Shown: positions 1-7,042 of the stretch, piece by piece
Numbering within the stretch: position 1 is the stretch's first letter
Layout: each line of letters starts with the position of its first letter
Assembly (NCBI GenBank): GCA_018711185.1
Contig: DVIQ01000026.1
Span: 1-45,901 of the forward strand
From: Candidatus Limivivens intestinipullorum
Lineage (GTDB): Bacteria > Bacillota > Clostridia > Lachnospirales > Lachnospiraceae
Direction of reading: 5' to 3'
DNA: 45,901 nt
Notes under the pieces: generated by a model
Database searches by the model: none
What the model was told of the DNA's origin: nothing
Seen by the model: the letters and a program-made list of their open reading frames with translations, nothing else
Program-made: the position numbers and the translations under genes

Positions 1-300
<300 letters not shown>

Positions 301-525
301 ATAAGCACTTAATGAGTGCGAGCCGAAGGCGAAGTACGAATTTAGTGCGTTGGTCGTTCTGCAAGCGAAGCGAGCAGAACTTCCTTGTAAAAGTTCTCAG
401 CCAACTGCAAGACATCAAGTCTCCGTAGTGGCAACGAAGAACAAACGGGTTTGGGAAAAGAATCGGATGAAATGATCTGTATGTGGTTTTGAAGGTATAT
501 GGCCAATCCAATACCAGGACACGGA
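301..525 (+). other. 23S downstream spacer without a 5S rRNA gene
   Basis: This transcribed spacer follows 23S. It holds hairpins, for example GTTCTGC at 356-362 pairing with GCAGAAC at 374-380, nested inside GTTGG (349-353) and CCAAC (401-405). The stretch at about 487-502 (GGTTTTGAAGGTATAT) resembles the sequence that often comes just before 5S rRNA in related clostridia. No 5S sequence follows: there is no CCGAACACGGAAG-type core and no tRNA cloverleaf before the terminator. The 5S may be encoded elsewhere or have been lost here. Confidence 0.6.
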
Positions 526-552
526 CTGCTGTAGTGATACGGCAGTTTTTTT
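526..552 (+). terminator. Rho-independent terminator of the rRNA operon
   Basis: CTGCTGT (526-532) pairs with ACGGCAG (539-545) around a six-base loop, with one G-U pair, and is followed by seven T residues (546-552). It closes the rRNA transcript just ahead of the toxin-antitoxin promoter. Confidence 0.85.
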
Positions 553-566
553 GTGCCGTTACGATG

Positions 567-611
567 ATGTTAAAACAACATATTGACAACGTTAGTACTG
601 CGTATTATAAT
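567..611 (+). promoter_or_regulatory. Promoter and candidate operator of the toxin-antitoxin operon
   Basis: A consensus sigma-A promoter is visible: TTGACA at 583-588, a 17-bp spacer, and TATAAT at 606-611. An inverted repeat, ATGTT (567-571) and AACAT (577-581), ends directly against the -35 box. That is where a ribbon-helix-helix antitoxin would be expected to bind for autorepression. The promoter is read directly; the operator role is inferred. Confidence 0.8.
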
Positions 612-635
612 TTCGATGAAAGGAGTGAATCTATT

Positions 636-893
636 ATGGCTCAGACCACAGTAAGTGTCCGAATGGACGATTCCCTTAAGAGGGATTTTGACGAAATCTG
701 CAATGAACTTGGCATATCCATGACGACAGCCATCACCATGCTCGCTAAGAAGATGACCCGCGAGAAGAGGTTACCCTTCGATGTCTCTATAGATCCCTTC
801 TATTCCGATGAAAACATGGCCCGTCTCAGAAAGTCAATCGCTCAGATGGAGTCCACCGGGGGCACCATTCATGAGGTAAATCTGGATGATTAA
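636..893 (+). CDS. Type II antitoxin, RelB/DinJ family (ribbon-helix-helix)
   Basis: This 85-residue protein begins MAQTTVSVRMDDSLKRD, the beta-strand plus helix of a RelB/DinJ ribbon-helix-helix DNA-binding domain, followed by a helix with GISMTTAITML. The C-terminal half (PFDVSIDPF and an acidic tail) would be the toxin-neutralising segment. The start at 636 is set by AAGGAGTG about 9 bases upstream. The gene overlaps the toxin by 8 bp, so the pair is translationally coupled. YoeB toxins classically pair with YefM (Phd fold); here the partner is RelB/DinJ-like. By analogy with the family it should bind the toxin and repress the operon from the palindrome at 567-581. Confidence 0.88.
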   Translation: MAQTTVSVRMDDSLKRDFDEICNELGISMTTAITMLAKKMTREKRLPFDVSIDPFYSDENMARLRKSIAQMESTGGTIHEVNLDD

Positions 894-1149
894 GGCGTGG
901 ACGGATGAAGCATGGGAGGACTTTGAGTATTGGACCAGACAGGATCGAAAAACACTTAGAAGGATTCTGATGCTGCTCCGGGACATCGACCGTAATGGCT
1001 ACGAAGGTATCGGCAAGCCGGAAAGACTGAGCGGCGACCTGTCGCGCTATTGGAGTCGCCGAATCGATGATGCAAACCGGCTTGTCTACCGCATCGAGGA
1101 TAATGTCATCAAGATTGTCCAATGTGGCTCACACTATCGCGACAAATAA
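886..1149 (+). CDS. yoeB: YoeB/Txe family mRNA interferase toxin
   Basis: This 87-residue protein aligns over its whole length with YoeB, a ribosome-dependent endoribonuclease that cuts mRNA in the A site. The catalytic residues fall at the same numbers as in E. coli YoeB: Glu46 (in GKPE), Arg65 (in NRLVY), and His83-Tyr84 near the end (GSHYRDK). The motif FWSRRI-like YWSRRI is conserved at 55-60. It has its own Shine-Dalgarno (GAGGT at 873-877) inside the antitoxin gene. No terminator is visible before the convergent gene that ends at 1193. All active-site residues are intact, so the toxin is probably functional. Confidence 0.95.
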   Translation: MIKAWTDEAWEDFEYWTRQDRKTLRRILMLLRDIDRNGYEGIGKPERLSGDLSRYWSRRIDDANRLVYRIEDNVIKIVQCGSHYRDK

Positions 1150-1192
1150 GACGATCCGGAAGATTCTTCGCGTTATCGCCATATCAAACAAT

Positions 1193-2077
1193 TCACAGCT
1201 GCAATTTTTCCCATACAAGCAAATTGTTTTCAAAGCGGGCGCTTACCCGTCCGGTATCTTTCAGCCAGGACAGATAGGAGCGGACCGTGCTGCCCACAAG
1301 GACATACTGCTCGAAATTCATGGTCAGCGCGTATTCGGCAAACAGCTTCTGAAGCAGCGCCTCAAAGCAAAGTGGTTCGGAGCAGAGCTCCACGATTTTT
1401 TCCGCGATCTCCAGAACCTTTTGAATATTATACTGGGCCAGTTCCGCGATTCCCCGGGTGGCCGGCGCATGGGCAGGAACGAACAGATCCGCGTTCAGGG
1501 ATTTTACCATTTCCAGTGTTTGCAGGTAAGCCGCGGGATCGTAGAGAAAGCTGATCTGATATTTGTCCAGGGTCTCACGGCTTGAGAGGCAATCCGCGAG
1601 ATACACGACATTGTCCGGTGTGCGGAAACCCACCATACTGAAAAAGTGGCCGGGAAGAGGGATGATTTCGAAACCTTCAGGCAGGACATCGTGGGTCAGC
1701 TCCTTGGCACTGCTTTCCTGTGCAAGCAAAAACTTGTGCCGGAGCTCCCCGCAGGGATATCCGCCGTATAAAAAGGCAGGCTCCAGAATCGGATACTTTG
1801 TAAACGCGCAGTCAATTCCGGGCGAGTAAATTTTGCAGCCGGTCTGCGCCTGCAGATAGTGATTGCCGCCGATATGGTCGGCATTGGAATGGGTGTTGTA
1901 AATGGCAGTGAGCTTCCAGCCCCGGCTGTCCAGAAGCTTTCGGATTTTTCGACCGGCGTCTTTATCATTTCCGCTGTCAATCAGACAGACTTCCGTGTCA
2001 TTGATCCGAAAAAGGCCGATTTTGGCCGGACTTTGAATGTAATAGCTGCGGTCAGTGATTGGTATCAGTTCATACAT
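1193..2077 (-). CDS. Metallo-beta-lactamase fold hydrolase
   Basis: This 294-residue cytoplasmic protein has the MBL fold. The usual HxHxDH metal motif reads HSNADH at residues 63-68, so the second histidine is Asn. The other ligands are present: Asp67, His68, His144 (PGHFFSMVG), Asp162 (LADCLSS) and His203 (PAHAP). The C-terminal 70 residues are helical and may form a winged-helix-like cap. AGGAGG lies 8 bases before the ATG. The gene lies downstream of, and codirectional with, the AraC regulator, separated by a repeat element. Family members include glyoxalase II, thioesterases and phosphodiesterases; the substrate cannot be told from the sequence. Confidence 0.85.
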   Translation of the reverse strand: MYELIPITDRSYYIQSPAKIGLFRINDTEVCLIDSGNDKDAGRKIRKLLDSRGWKLTAIYNTHSNADHIGGNHYLQAQTGCKIYSPGIDCAFTKYPILEPAFLYGGYPCGELRHKFLLAQESSAKELTHDVLPEGFEIIPLPGHFFSMVGFRTPDNVVYLADCLSSRETLDKYQISFLYDPAAYLQTLEMVKSLNADLFVPAHAPATRGIAELAQYNIQKVLEIAEKIVELCSEPLCFEALLQKLFAEYALTMNFEQYVLVGSTVRSYLSWLKDTGRVSARFENNLLVWEKLQL

Positions 2078-2096
2078 GTGTGTTTCCTCCTTTTTT

Positions 2097-2188
2097 GCTA
2101 CCGTTCAGCTTTGCCGAACCGTAATTGCAAAAATCTATGTGAAATCGCCTTCGGCGATGGGATTTTTGCACTCCTGAATCACGTTCTT
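2097..2188. repeat. Composite three-hairpin repeat, copy A (truncated)
   Basis: Hairpin 1 is a decayed copy of the palindrome: GTTCAGC (2103-2109), loop TTT, GCCGAAC (2113-2119). Hairpin 2 has perfect 10-bp ends, TGCAAAAATC (2126-2135) and GATTTTTGCA (2161-2170), enclosing ATCGCC, TTC, GGCGAT. The linker CTCCTGAATCACGTTCTT (2171-2188) is identical to that in copies B and C. Hairpin 3 is absent. The element provides the stop codon of the AraC gene (2179-2181). Confidence 0.85.
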
Positions 2189-3414
2189 TTCTCTTTAAGG
2201 GACGGATCGTCCCGAAACTCCCGCATTCCGAATTTCAACCGATACTGGCGCAGGGTCATGCCGGTTTCCGTTTTAAAGGATTTCCCCAGGTGACTTTGCG
2301 AGGAGAAACCCAGGTAAGCGGCAATTTCGCTGTAGGTATAAGATGAATATGTGAGCAGATTTTTTGTCAGGCTTATTTTTTCATTTAGAATGAAACGGCT
2401 GATGGTAATTCCCTCGGAGGCCAGGAAAATGTAGTCTTTGCACCGGGTAATATGCGGCGGCTCCGCCTGCTTCTCGGGGCGGCGGGCGCGCAGATCCGCC
2501 ACAGCCTGGGCGTACTGGAACTCAAATTGGCGCATCATATGGTCCAGAACTACCGGGTCGGAAATCTCTTCCAGTTTCTGGATAAAAAGATCGCTCATGG
2601 AAAAAGAAATTTCCGGCAGCAGACCGCCCCGGATGGCGGCGCGGCTTGCCAGGGTTACCACGACAATGCCGAGGTTTTTCTGATGGCGGATTTCATCTTT
2701 GGCAAGGGTGCCGATCTGTCCGGGATAGTCCTCAGCCAGACTTTGACGCAGACTCTGGAGATCTCCCTGCTCAATACTGGTGAACTCCCGGATTTCCTGA
2801 TCGTAAGGATTGTGTACGCGCCGGGATTCTCTGCTGTCAAAGAGGGCGCTGGAATAATCCTTTGCAAGCTCTTCCCGAATATGGGAGTTCAGGCAGTTGG
2901 CGGCCGTCAGATCATCGGGCGCAACCGGTGAGGAGCGAAAAAGATTGCAGGCCAGGAGTATATCCATGGAAAAATCCGAAAAACCGCAGACCGGTACGGC
3001 ATCCAGAAAATCCGGCGGGAAAGGAGGAACGGCTTCCTGAACATGCAGACAAAGACTGGACGGGAAACGTACCGGGCCGATTACAAGGGCGCTTTTTCCG
3101 CAGGAACAGCGCGCTTCGTCTGCCTGACAGCCTAGATTGGAGGGCTTTTCTTTCACGGAGCAGAACTGCCGGGGGCAGCCGGCTTCCGCCAGCGGGACAA
3201 TGGCATAGACGGCCTGCTGATTGAGGGAGAAGAGAAGCGGCAGGTCGCCGGTCTGCTTCAGGCAGGCGGCCAGGATTTCCGGCGTCAGGCAGGGATCGGG
3301 AAAATCCTTCCGGGCGCAGAAGGAAGCGAAGACTGCTCCCGTGGAAAGGCATACGGAGCGGACAATCGTATGGAGATGGCGGGAAATGTGCTGGGTCAGG
3401 TATGGAATGTTCAT
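2179..3414 (-). CDS. AraC family transcriptional regulator with Cys-rich N-terminal sensor
   Basis: This 411-residue protein ends in a typical AraC double helix-turn-helix: an ISLTKNLLTY segment, YSEIAAYLGFSSQSHLGKSF and a GMTLRQYRLKF end. The N-terminal 300 residues form a sensor region I do not recognise. It carries several cysteines between about residues 17 and 115 (SVCLSTG, FCSVKEK, GCQADEARCSC), suggesting metal or redox sensing. The start at 3414 is chosen over one 12 codons upstream because AGGAGG sits 5 bases before it. It is divergent from the GH42 gene, whose promoter has a TATAAT but no -35, as is common for AraC-activated promoters. The C-terminus runs into repeat copy A. Confidence 0.85.
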   Translation of the reverse strand: MNIPYLTQHISRHLHTIVRSVCLSTGAVFASFCARKDFPDPCLTPEILAACLKQTGDLPLLFSLNQQAVYAIVPLAEAGCPRQFCSVKEKPSNLGCQADEARCSCGKSALVIGPVRFPSSLCLHVQEAVPPFPPDFLDAVPVCGFSDFSMDILLACNLFRSSPVAPDDLTAANCLNSHIREELAKDYSSALFDSRESRRVHNPYDQEIREFTSIEQGDLQSLRQSLAEDYPGQIGTLAKDEIRHQKNLGIVVVTLASRAAIRGGLLPEISFSMSDLFIQKLEEISDPVVLDHMMRQFEFQYAQAVADLRARRPEKQAEPPHITRCKDYIFLASEGITISRFILNEKISLTKNLLTYSSYTYSEIAAYLGFSSQSHLGKSFKTETGMTLRQYRLKFGMREFRDDPSLKEKRT

Positions 3415-3511
3415 GGGTTCCTCCTGAGGATGAAGTATGCGCGCCTTCACGGCCGCGAGGGAAAACCGCAGAAAGCGGCTGGCCGGTGGGAGCTTTACTG
3501 ATTTTAGTTTA

Positions 3512-3590
3512 TCACAGAAATTATTCTGTGAAAAGTGATATTTAGCTGGGGAAAATGATATAAATCGCGCCTTTTCTTCTTTACTATAAT
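3512..3590. promoter_or_regulatory. Candidate AraC operator and -10 box in the AraC/GH42 divergent region
   Basis: A perfect 20-bp dyad reads TCACAGAA (3512-3519), ATTA, TTCTGTGA (3524-3531). Downstream on the plus strand a TATAAT (3585-3590) has no recognisable -35 at 16-18 bp. The dyad centre lies about 75 bp before the expected transcription start, a usual position for an AraC activator site. That role is inferred. Confidence 0.5.
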
Positions 3591-3609
3591 ACTAAACCGG
3601 AAAACAGGC

Positions 3610-3654
3610 GCGTAATCGTAACAGTTCAGCAGGGCTGAACTGTTACGCGTAATC
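3610..3654. mobile_element. 29-bp palindromic element with 8-bp target-site-like duplications (copy D)
   Basis: The element is GTAACAGTTCAGC (3618-3630), loop AGG, GCTGAACTGTTAC (3634-3646): perfect 13-bp arms. It is flanked immediately on both sides by the identical octamer GCGTAATC (3610-3617 and 3647-3654). It lies in the 5' leader of the GH42 gene, between its -10 box and its ribosome binding site. The same architecture with a different octamer is found at 21786-21830. Confidence 0.8.
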
Positions 3655-3693
3655 ATTTGCGCCTTCTACGATTCGAGGAAAAGGAGGAATCTG

Positions 3694-4287
3694 ATGCGGA
3701 AGACGGATGGCAGGCCGCTATTTGGAGCGGCCTATTACCCGGAGTACCTGTCCTGGGACCGGGTAGATCAGGATTTGGACAGGATGAAGCAGGCGGGAAT
3801 GAATGTGGTGCGGATCGCGGAGTCCACATGGAGTGCTTTGGAGCCGGAGGACGGCGTCTTTGATTTCCGGTACATTGACCGGGTTCTGGACGCGGCGGGA
3901 GAAAGGGGGATTTCCGTGATCATCGGAACGCCCACCTATGCGGTTCCGCCCTGGCTGGCAAAGAAAGTGCCGGATGTGATGGTCCTGACAAAGGAGGGAC
4001 GGGCAGGCTACGGTCCGCGGCAGAAGATGGACATTGCCCATCCGGCGTTTCGGTTTTACGCAGAGCGGGTGATCCGGAAGCTTCTGGAGCATACGGTGCA
4101 GAGGAAAGAGGTGATCGGCTTTCAGATCGACAATGAAACGAAGCATTACGGAACGGCTTCCGAAGCGGTACAGGACGCCTTTCGGGAATATCTGAAGGAG
4201 ACCTTTCAGACCACAGAGGCCTTTAATCAGGCCTTCGGTCTGGCGTATTGGAGCAATTCCATTGCCAGCTTCATGGGAGAGAAATAG
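3694..4287 (+). pseudogene. GH42 beta-galactosidase, N-terminal fragment
   Basis: The 197-residue product matches the first third of a GH42 beta-galactosidase (normally about 650-690 residues): FGAAYYPEYLSWDR at the start, the TIM-barrel strand NVVRIAESTWSALEP, and the acid/base Glu148 in QIDNETKHYG. Homology stops after AYWSNSIAS (residues 185-192), where FMGEK and a stop follow. The second barrel half, the nucleophile Glu and domains B and C are missing. A short coding-like stretch in the next frame (4289-4360, ending in EKVEEPPRF) follows directly and may be the tail of whatever was lost. AAGGAGG at 3680-3686 gives the start. It should be inactive. It sits beside an AraC regulator that probably controlled it. 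Confidence 0.85.
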
Positions 4288-4348
4288 GCATGATCCAGAA
4301 CCTGATTCCTTTCTTCTGAACCGGGTGTTCGAAAAAGTGGAAGAGCCG

Positions 4349-4388
4349 CCGCGCTTCTGATTCTCAGAAGCGCGGTATTTATTTTATA
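4349..4388 (+). terminator. Rho-independent terminator after the GH42 remnant
   Basis: CCGCGCTTCTGA (4349-4360) and TCAGAAGCGCGG (4364-4375) form a perfect 12-bp stem with loop TTC, followed by a T-rich run. The TGA in the left arm is the stop of the short alternative-frame stretch at 4289-4360. Confidence 0.9.
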
Positions 4389-4648
4389 GAAAACTTCATT
4401 CCCTATTAAACAAAACGCCCCGCGGGCGTATGCCATTTTGTGCGATATACCCGGCAGGCTGCCTTTGGAACTTTTGGAAAAATAGCAGGAATAACCGCAG
4501 AAATAGAAAAATGACGAATTTTCGCAAATTATACAAAAACATGCAGAAACACGCGAAACACCAGAAAGAGAAAAAAGAAAAAATGCATAAAAAATGCGAT
4601 TGAAAAATGTGAATATTATACGAAATATTGAAAATCAAAAGAAAAAGC
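4389..4648. other. A-rich intergenic region before the binding-protein promoter
   Basis: No gene is visible in these 260 bases. There is a small hairpin (ACGCCC, CGC, GGGCGT at 4415-4429), and then a strongly A-rich purine stretch at about 4480-4648, which could act as an UP-like or curved element for the promoter that follows. Confidence 0.5.
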
Positions 4649-5941
4649 TTGTATCTCTTCGTGCTTTGTGCTATGATGAAATCACAAATTGGAAACGTTA
4701 CCGAGAACGCTTCCGGCTCTGTTTATTACCTGAATTTTAAGCCGGAGCAGGCAACCCAGTGGGAAGAGCTGGCGGCGGCGTACACCGAGGAGACGGGCGT
4801 ACCGGTTACGGTGGTGACCGCGGCGTCCGGCACCTATGAGTCTACGCTGAAGTCGGAGATGGCAAAGAGCGAGGCGCCGACCCTGTTTCAGGTGAACGGA
4901 CCGGTGGGACTTGCCACATGGAAGGATTACTGCTACGACTTAAAGGACAGCGAGCTGTACAGCTATCTCTCCAGCGATGATTTCGCTCTGAAGGACGGAG
5001 ATTCCGTACTGGGCATCGCCTATGTTATCGAGACCTACGGCCTGATCTACAATAAAGCCCTGATGGCGGACTACATCGCCCTGGACAACGCGGTGATCTC
5101 CGATGTCTCTGAGATTAACAACTTTGATACCTTAAAAGCCGTTGCGGACGACATTCAGGCGAGAAAGGATGAGCTTGGCGTAGAGGGCGCCTTCTCCTCC
5201 GCGGGAATGGATTCCTCCTCTGACTGGCGATTTAAGACCCACCTGGCGAACCTGCCGATCTATTATGAGTATCAGGCGGACGGCATTGATTCCACAGACG
5301 CTATAAAAGGCACGTATCTGGATAATTACAAGGCGATCTGGGATCTGTATATTACGGATTCTACCGTAGAGCCTTCTATGATTGCCAGCATGACGGTGGA
5401 TGATTCCACAGCGGAATTTGCCCTGGGCGAGGCGGTGTTCTATCAGAACGGAACCTGGGTTTACAGCCAGATCGCCGAGACCGGAGAGATCGCTGACGAA
5501 GATCTGGGCATGCTTCCCATCTATATCGGCGTGGACGGCGAGGAGAATCAGGGACTGTGTACCGGATCCGAGAACTACTGGTGCGTAAACTCCCAGGCCT
5601 CTGAGGAGAATATCCAGGCGACCCTTGATTTCCTGGCATGGGTTGTGAGCAGCGATACCGGAAGAAGCTCCATGGCGAACGATATGGGCTTTACCACTCC
5701 CTTTACCACCTTCACGGAAGAATACAAGGCTACCAATCCTCTGCTGGACGCTGCGGACGAGTATCTGGAAGCCGGCAAGACCCCGGTAGCATGGTGCTTT
5801 GCGACAATGCCCTCTGAAGAGTGGAAGAACGGCGTAGGAAGCGCGCTTCTTGAGTACGCGCAGGGAACCGGCGAATGGGACGGCGTAGTGACGGCGTTTG
5901 TAGACGGCTGGGCATCTGAGGCGGCAGCCGCGGCTGAATAA
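4628..5941 (+). CDS. Sugar ABC transporter substrate-binding protein, signal peptide lost (probably defective)
   Basis: From about residue 31 (GSVYYLNFKPEQATQWEE) to the end this is a family 1 extracellular sugar-binding protein (MalE-like), with PTLFQVNGPVGLATW, the hinge AYVIETYGLIYNKAL, and the C-terminal WKNGVGSALLEYAQG. Homologues start with a signal peptide, a lipobox Cys and an acidic linker; none is here. The first 30 codons of the open frame (TTG at 4628) instead read through the -35, -10 and operator at 4649-4702. No ribosome binding site precedes any in-frame start. The simplest reading is a deletion that joined the promoter-operator to the end of the linker, so real coding sequence begins near 4706. 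It is followed by a hairpin attenuator and the two permease genes. Confidence 0.75.
   Translation: MKIKRKSLYLFVLCAMMKSQIGNVTENASGSVYYLNFKPEQATQWEELAAAYTEETGVPVTVVTAASGTYESTLKSEMAKSEAPTLFQVNGPVGLATWKDYCYDLKDSELYSYLSSDDFALKDGDSVLGIAYVIETYGLIYNKALMADYIALDNAVISDVSEINNFDTLKAVADDIQARKDELGVEGAFSSAGMDSSSDWRFKTHLANLPIYYEYQADGIDSTDAIKGTYLDNYKAIWDLYITDSTVEPSMIASMTVDDSTAEFALGEAVFYQNGTWVYSQIAETGEIADEDLGMLPIYIGVDGEENQGLCTGSENYWCVNSQASEENIQATLDFLAWVVSSDTGRSSMANDMGFTTPFTTFTEEYKATNPLLDAADEYLEAGKTPVAWCFATMPSEEWKNGVGSALLEYAQGTGEWDGVVTAFVDGWASEAAAAAE
4649..4702 (+). promoter_or_regulatory. Extended -10 promoter and LacI-type operator of the first sugar-transport operon
   Basis: TTGTAT (4649-4654), a 17-bp spacer and TATGAT (4672-4677) preceded by TGC (extended -10) form a good promoter. 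Just past the expected start lies GGAAACGTTACC (4691-4702), a near-perfect dyad with a central CG, the hallmark of LacI-family operators. The regulators at 9627-10652 and 10887-11909 are candidates for binding it. These sites lie inside the open frame that begins at 4628, which argues against that frame's 5' part being true coding sequence. Confidence 0.75.
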
Positions 5942-6004
5942 CAAGCAGAAGTTCCGTCAGGTCTGCATAGACCGCAAGGACGTAATGCAGCTATACGGGA
6001 ATGA

Positions 6005-6033
6005 AGGGTGGGCAGTGCGCTGCCCACCCTTTT
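6005..6033 (+). terminator. Intra-operon hairpin between binding protein and permease genes
   Basis: AGGGTGGGCAG (6005-6015) pairs perfectly with CTGCCCACCCT (6020-6030) around loop TGCG, with TTTT at the end. It lies between the binding-protein and permease genes. Such partial terminators typically keep permease expression below binding-protein expression. Confidence 0.8.
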
Positions 6034-6190
6034 ACATGACGCGATAAGCCCGGAGGATGGACGTTGTGTTTGCACGGGCAGACATCCGATGGAAAACGGC
6101 AGCGAACAGCAATGCTGTGCGCTTACCGGCAGCGGGCGTCTTTTCAGGGCGGCCCGCGGGACGTCGGGAACGTGTCAGGAGGAGGAGAAA

Positions 6191-7042
6191 ATGAGCAAGA
6201 GAACTATGAAGAAATACGCGCCCGTCTTTTTGCTGCCGACGATGATTGCGTTTACGATCGGCTTCATCGCACCTTTTGTGCTGGGCGTTTACCTGTCATT
6301 CTGTGAGTTTACCACAGTAACGGACGCGAAATTTGTGGGCCTGAAAAATTATATCCGTTTTTGGAACGATCCCAGCGATGTCTTTGTGCATTCGCTGTGG
6401 TATACCGCCCTGTTTACCCTGGTGACGGTACTGCTGATTAACGTGATCGGGTTCGCGGTGGCACTGGCGCTGACGAAAAAGATCAAGGGAACGAATCTGT
6501 TCCGAACCGTATTCTTTATGCCGAACCTTATCGGCGGAATCGTACTTGGTTATATCTGGCAGCTTTTGCTGAACGGAATTTTCGCCCAGTTCGGACGCAG
6601 CCTCAAGTATTCGGAATGGTACGGCTTCCTGGGACTGGTGATTCTGATGTGCTGGCAGCAGATCGGTTACATGATGATTATTTACATCGCCGGGATTCAG
6701 AATGTGCCGGGAGATCTCATCGAAGCGGCGAAGATCGACGGCGCCACACCCAGACAGATTCTGACGAAGGTAACGATTCCCATGGTTATGCCGTCTATCA
6801 CCATCTGCACCTTTCTGACGCTGACCAATTCCTTCAAGCTGTACGATCAGAACCTGGCGCTGACGGACGGAGATCCTTCAAAGATGTCGGAGCTGCTGGC
6901 TTTGAATATCACAAATACCTTTTACGGAAGAACAAACTGGGAGGGCGTGGGGCAGGCCAAGGCTGTGATCTTTTTCCTGCTGGTGGCGTGCATTGCCCTG
7001 ATCCAGAACCGGATCACCAGGACAAAGGAGGTGCAGCAGTAA
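6191..7042 (+). CDS. Sugar ABC transporter permease (MalF/UgpA-like)
   Basis: This 283-residue inner-membrane permease has about six membrane segments, starting with PVFLLPTMIAFTIGFIAPFVLG. The EAA loop that contacts the ATPase reads IEAAKIDGATPRQILTKVTIPM. The start at 6191 (MSKRTMKK) is given by a run of GGAGGAGG 5-10 bases upstream; a longer open frame upstream has no such site. Binding protein upstream and a second permease immediately downstream complete a class I oligosaccharide importer. No ATPase gene is in the window, so a shared MsmX/UgpC-type ATPase must be supplied from elsewhere. Confidence 0.92.
   Translation: MSKRTMKKYAPVFLLPTMIAFTIGFIAPFVLGVYLSFCEFTTVTDAKFVGLKNYIRFWNDPSDVFVHSLWYTALFTLVTVLLINVIGFAVALALTKKIKGTNLFRTVFFMPNLIGGIVLGYIWQLLLNGIFAQFGRSLKYSEWYGFLGLVILMCWQQIGYMMIIYIAGIQNVPGDLIEAAKIDGATPRQILTKVTIPMVMPSITICTFLTLTNSFKLYDQNLALTDGDPSKMSELLALNITNTFYGRTNWEGVGQAKAVIFFLLVACIALIQNRITRTKEVQQ

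Noticed and set aside
301..525. tRNA genes behind 23S
   Set aside because: No cloverleaf, T-loop GTTCRA or CCA end could be found in the spacer.
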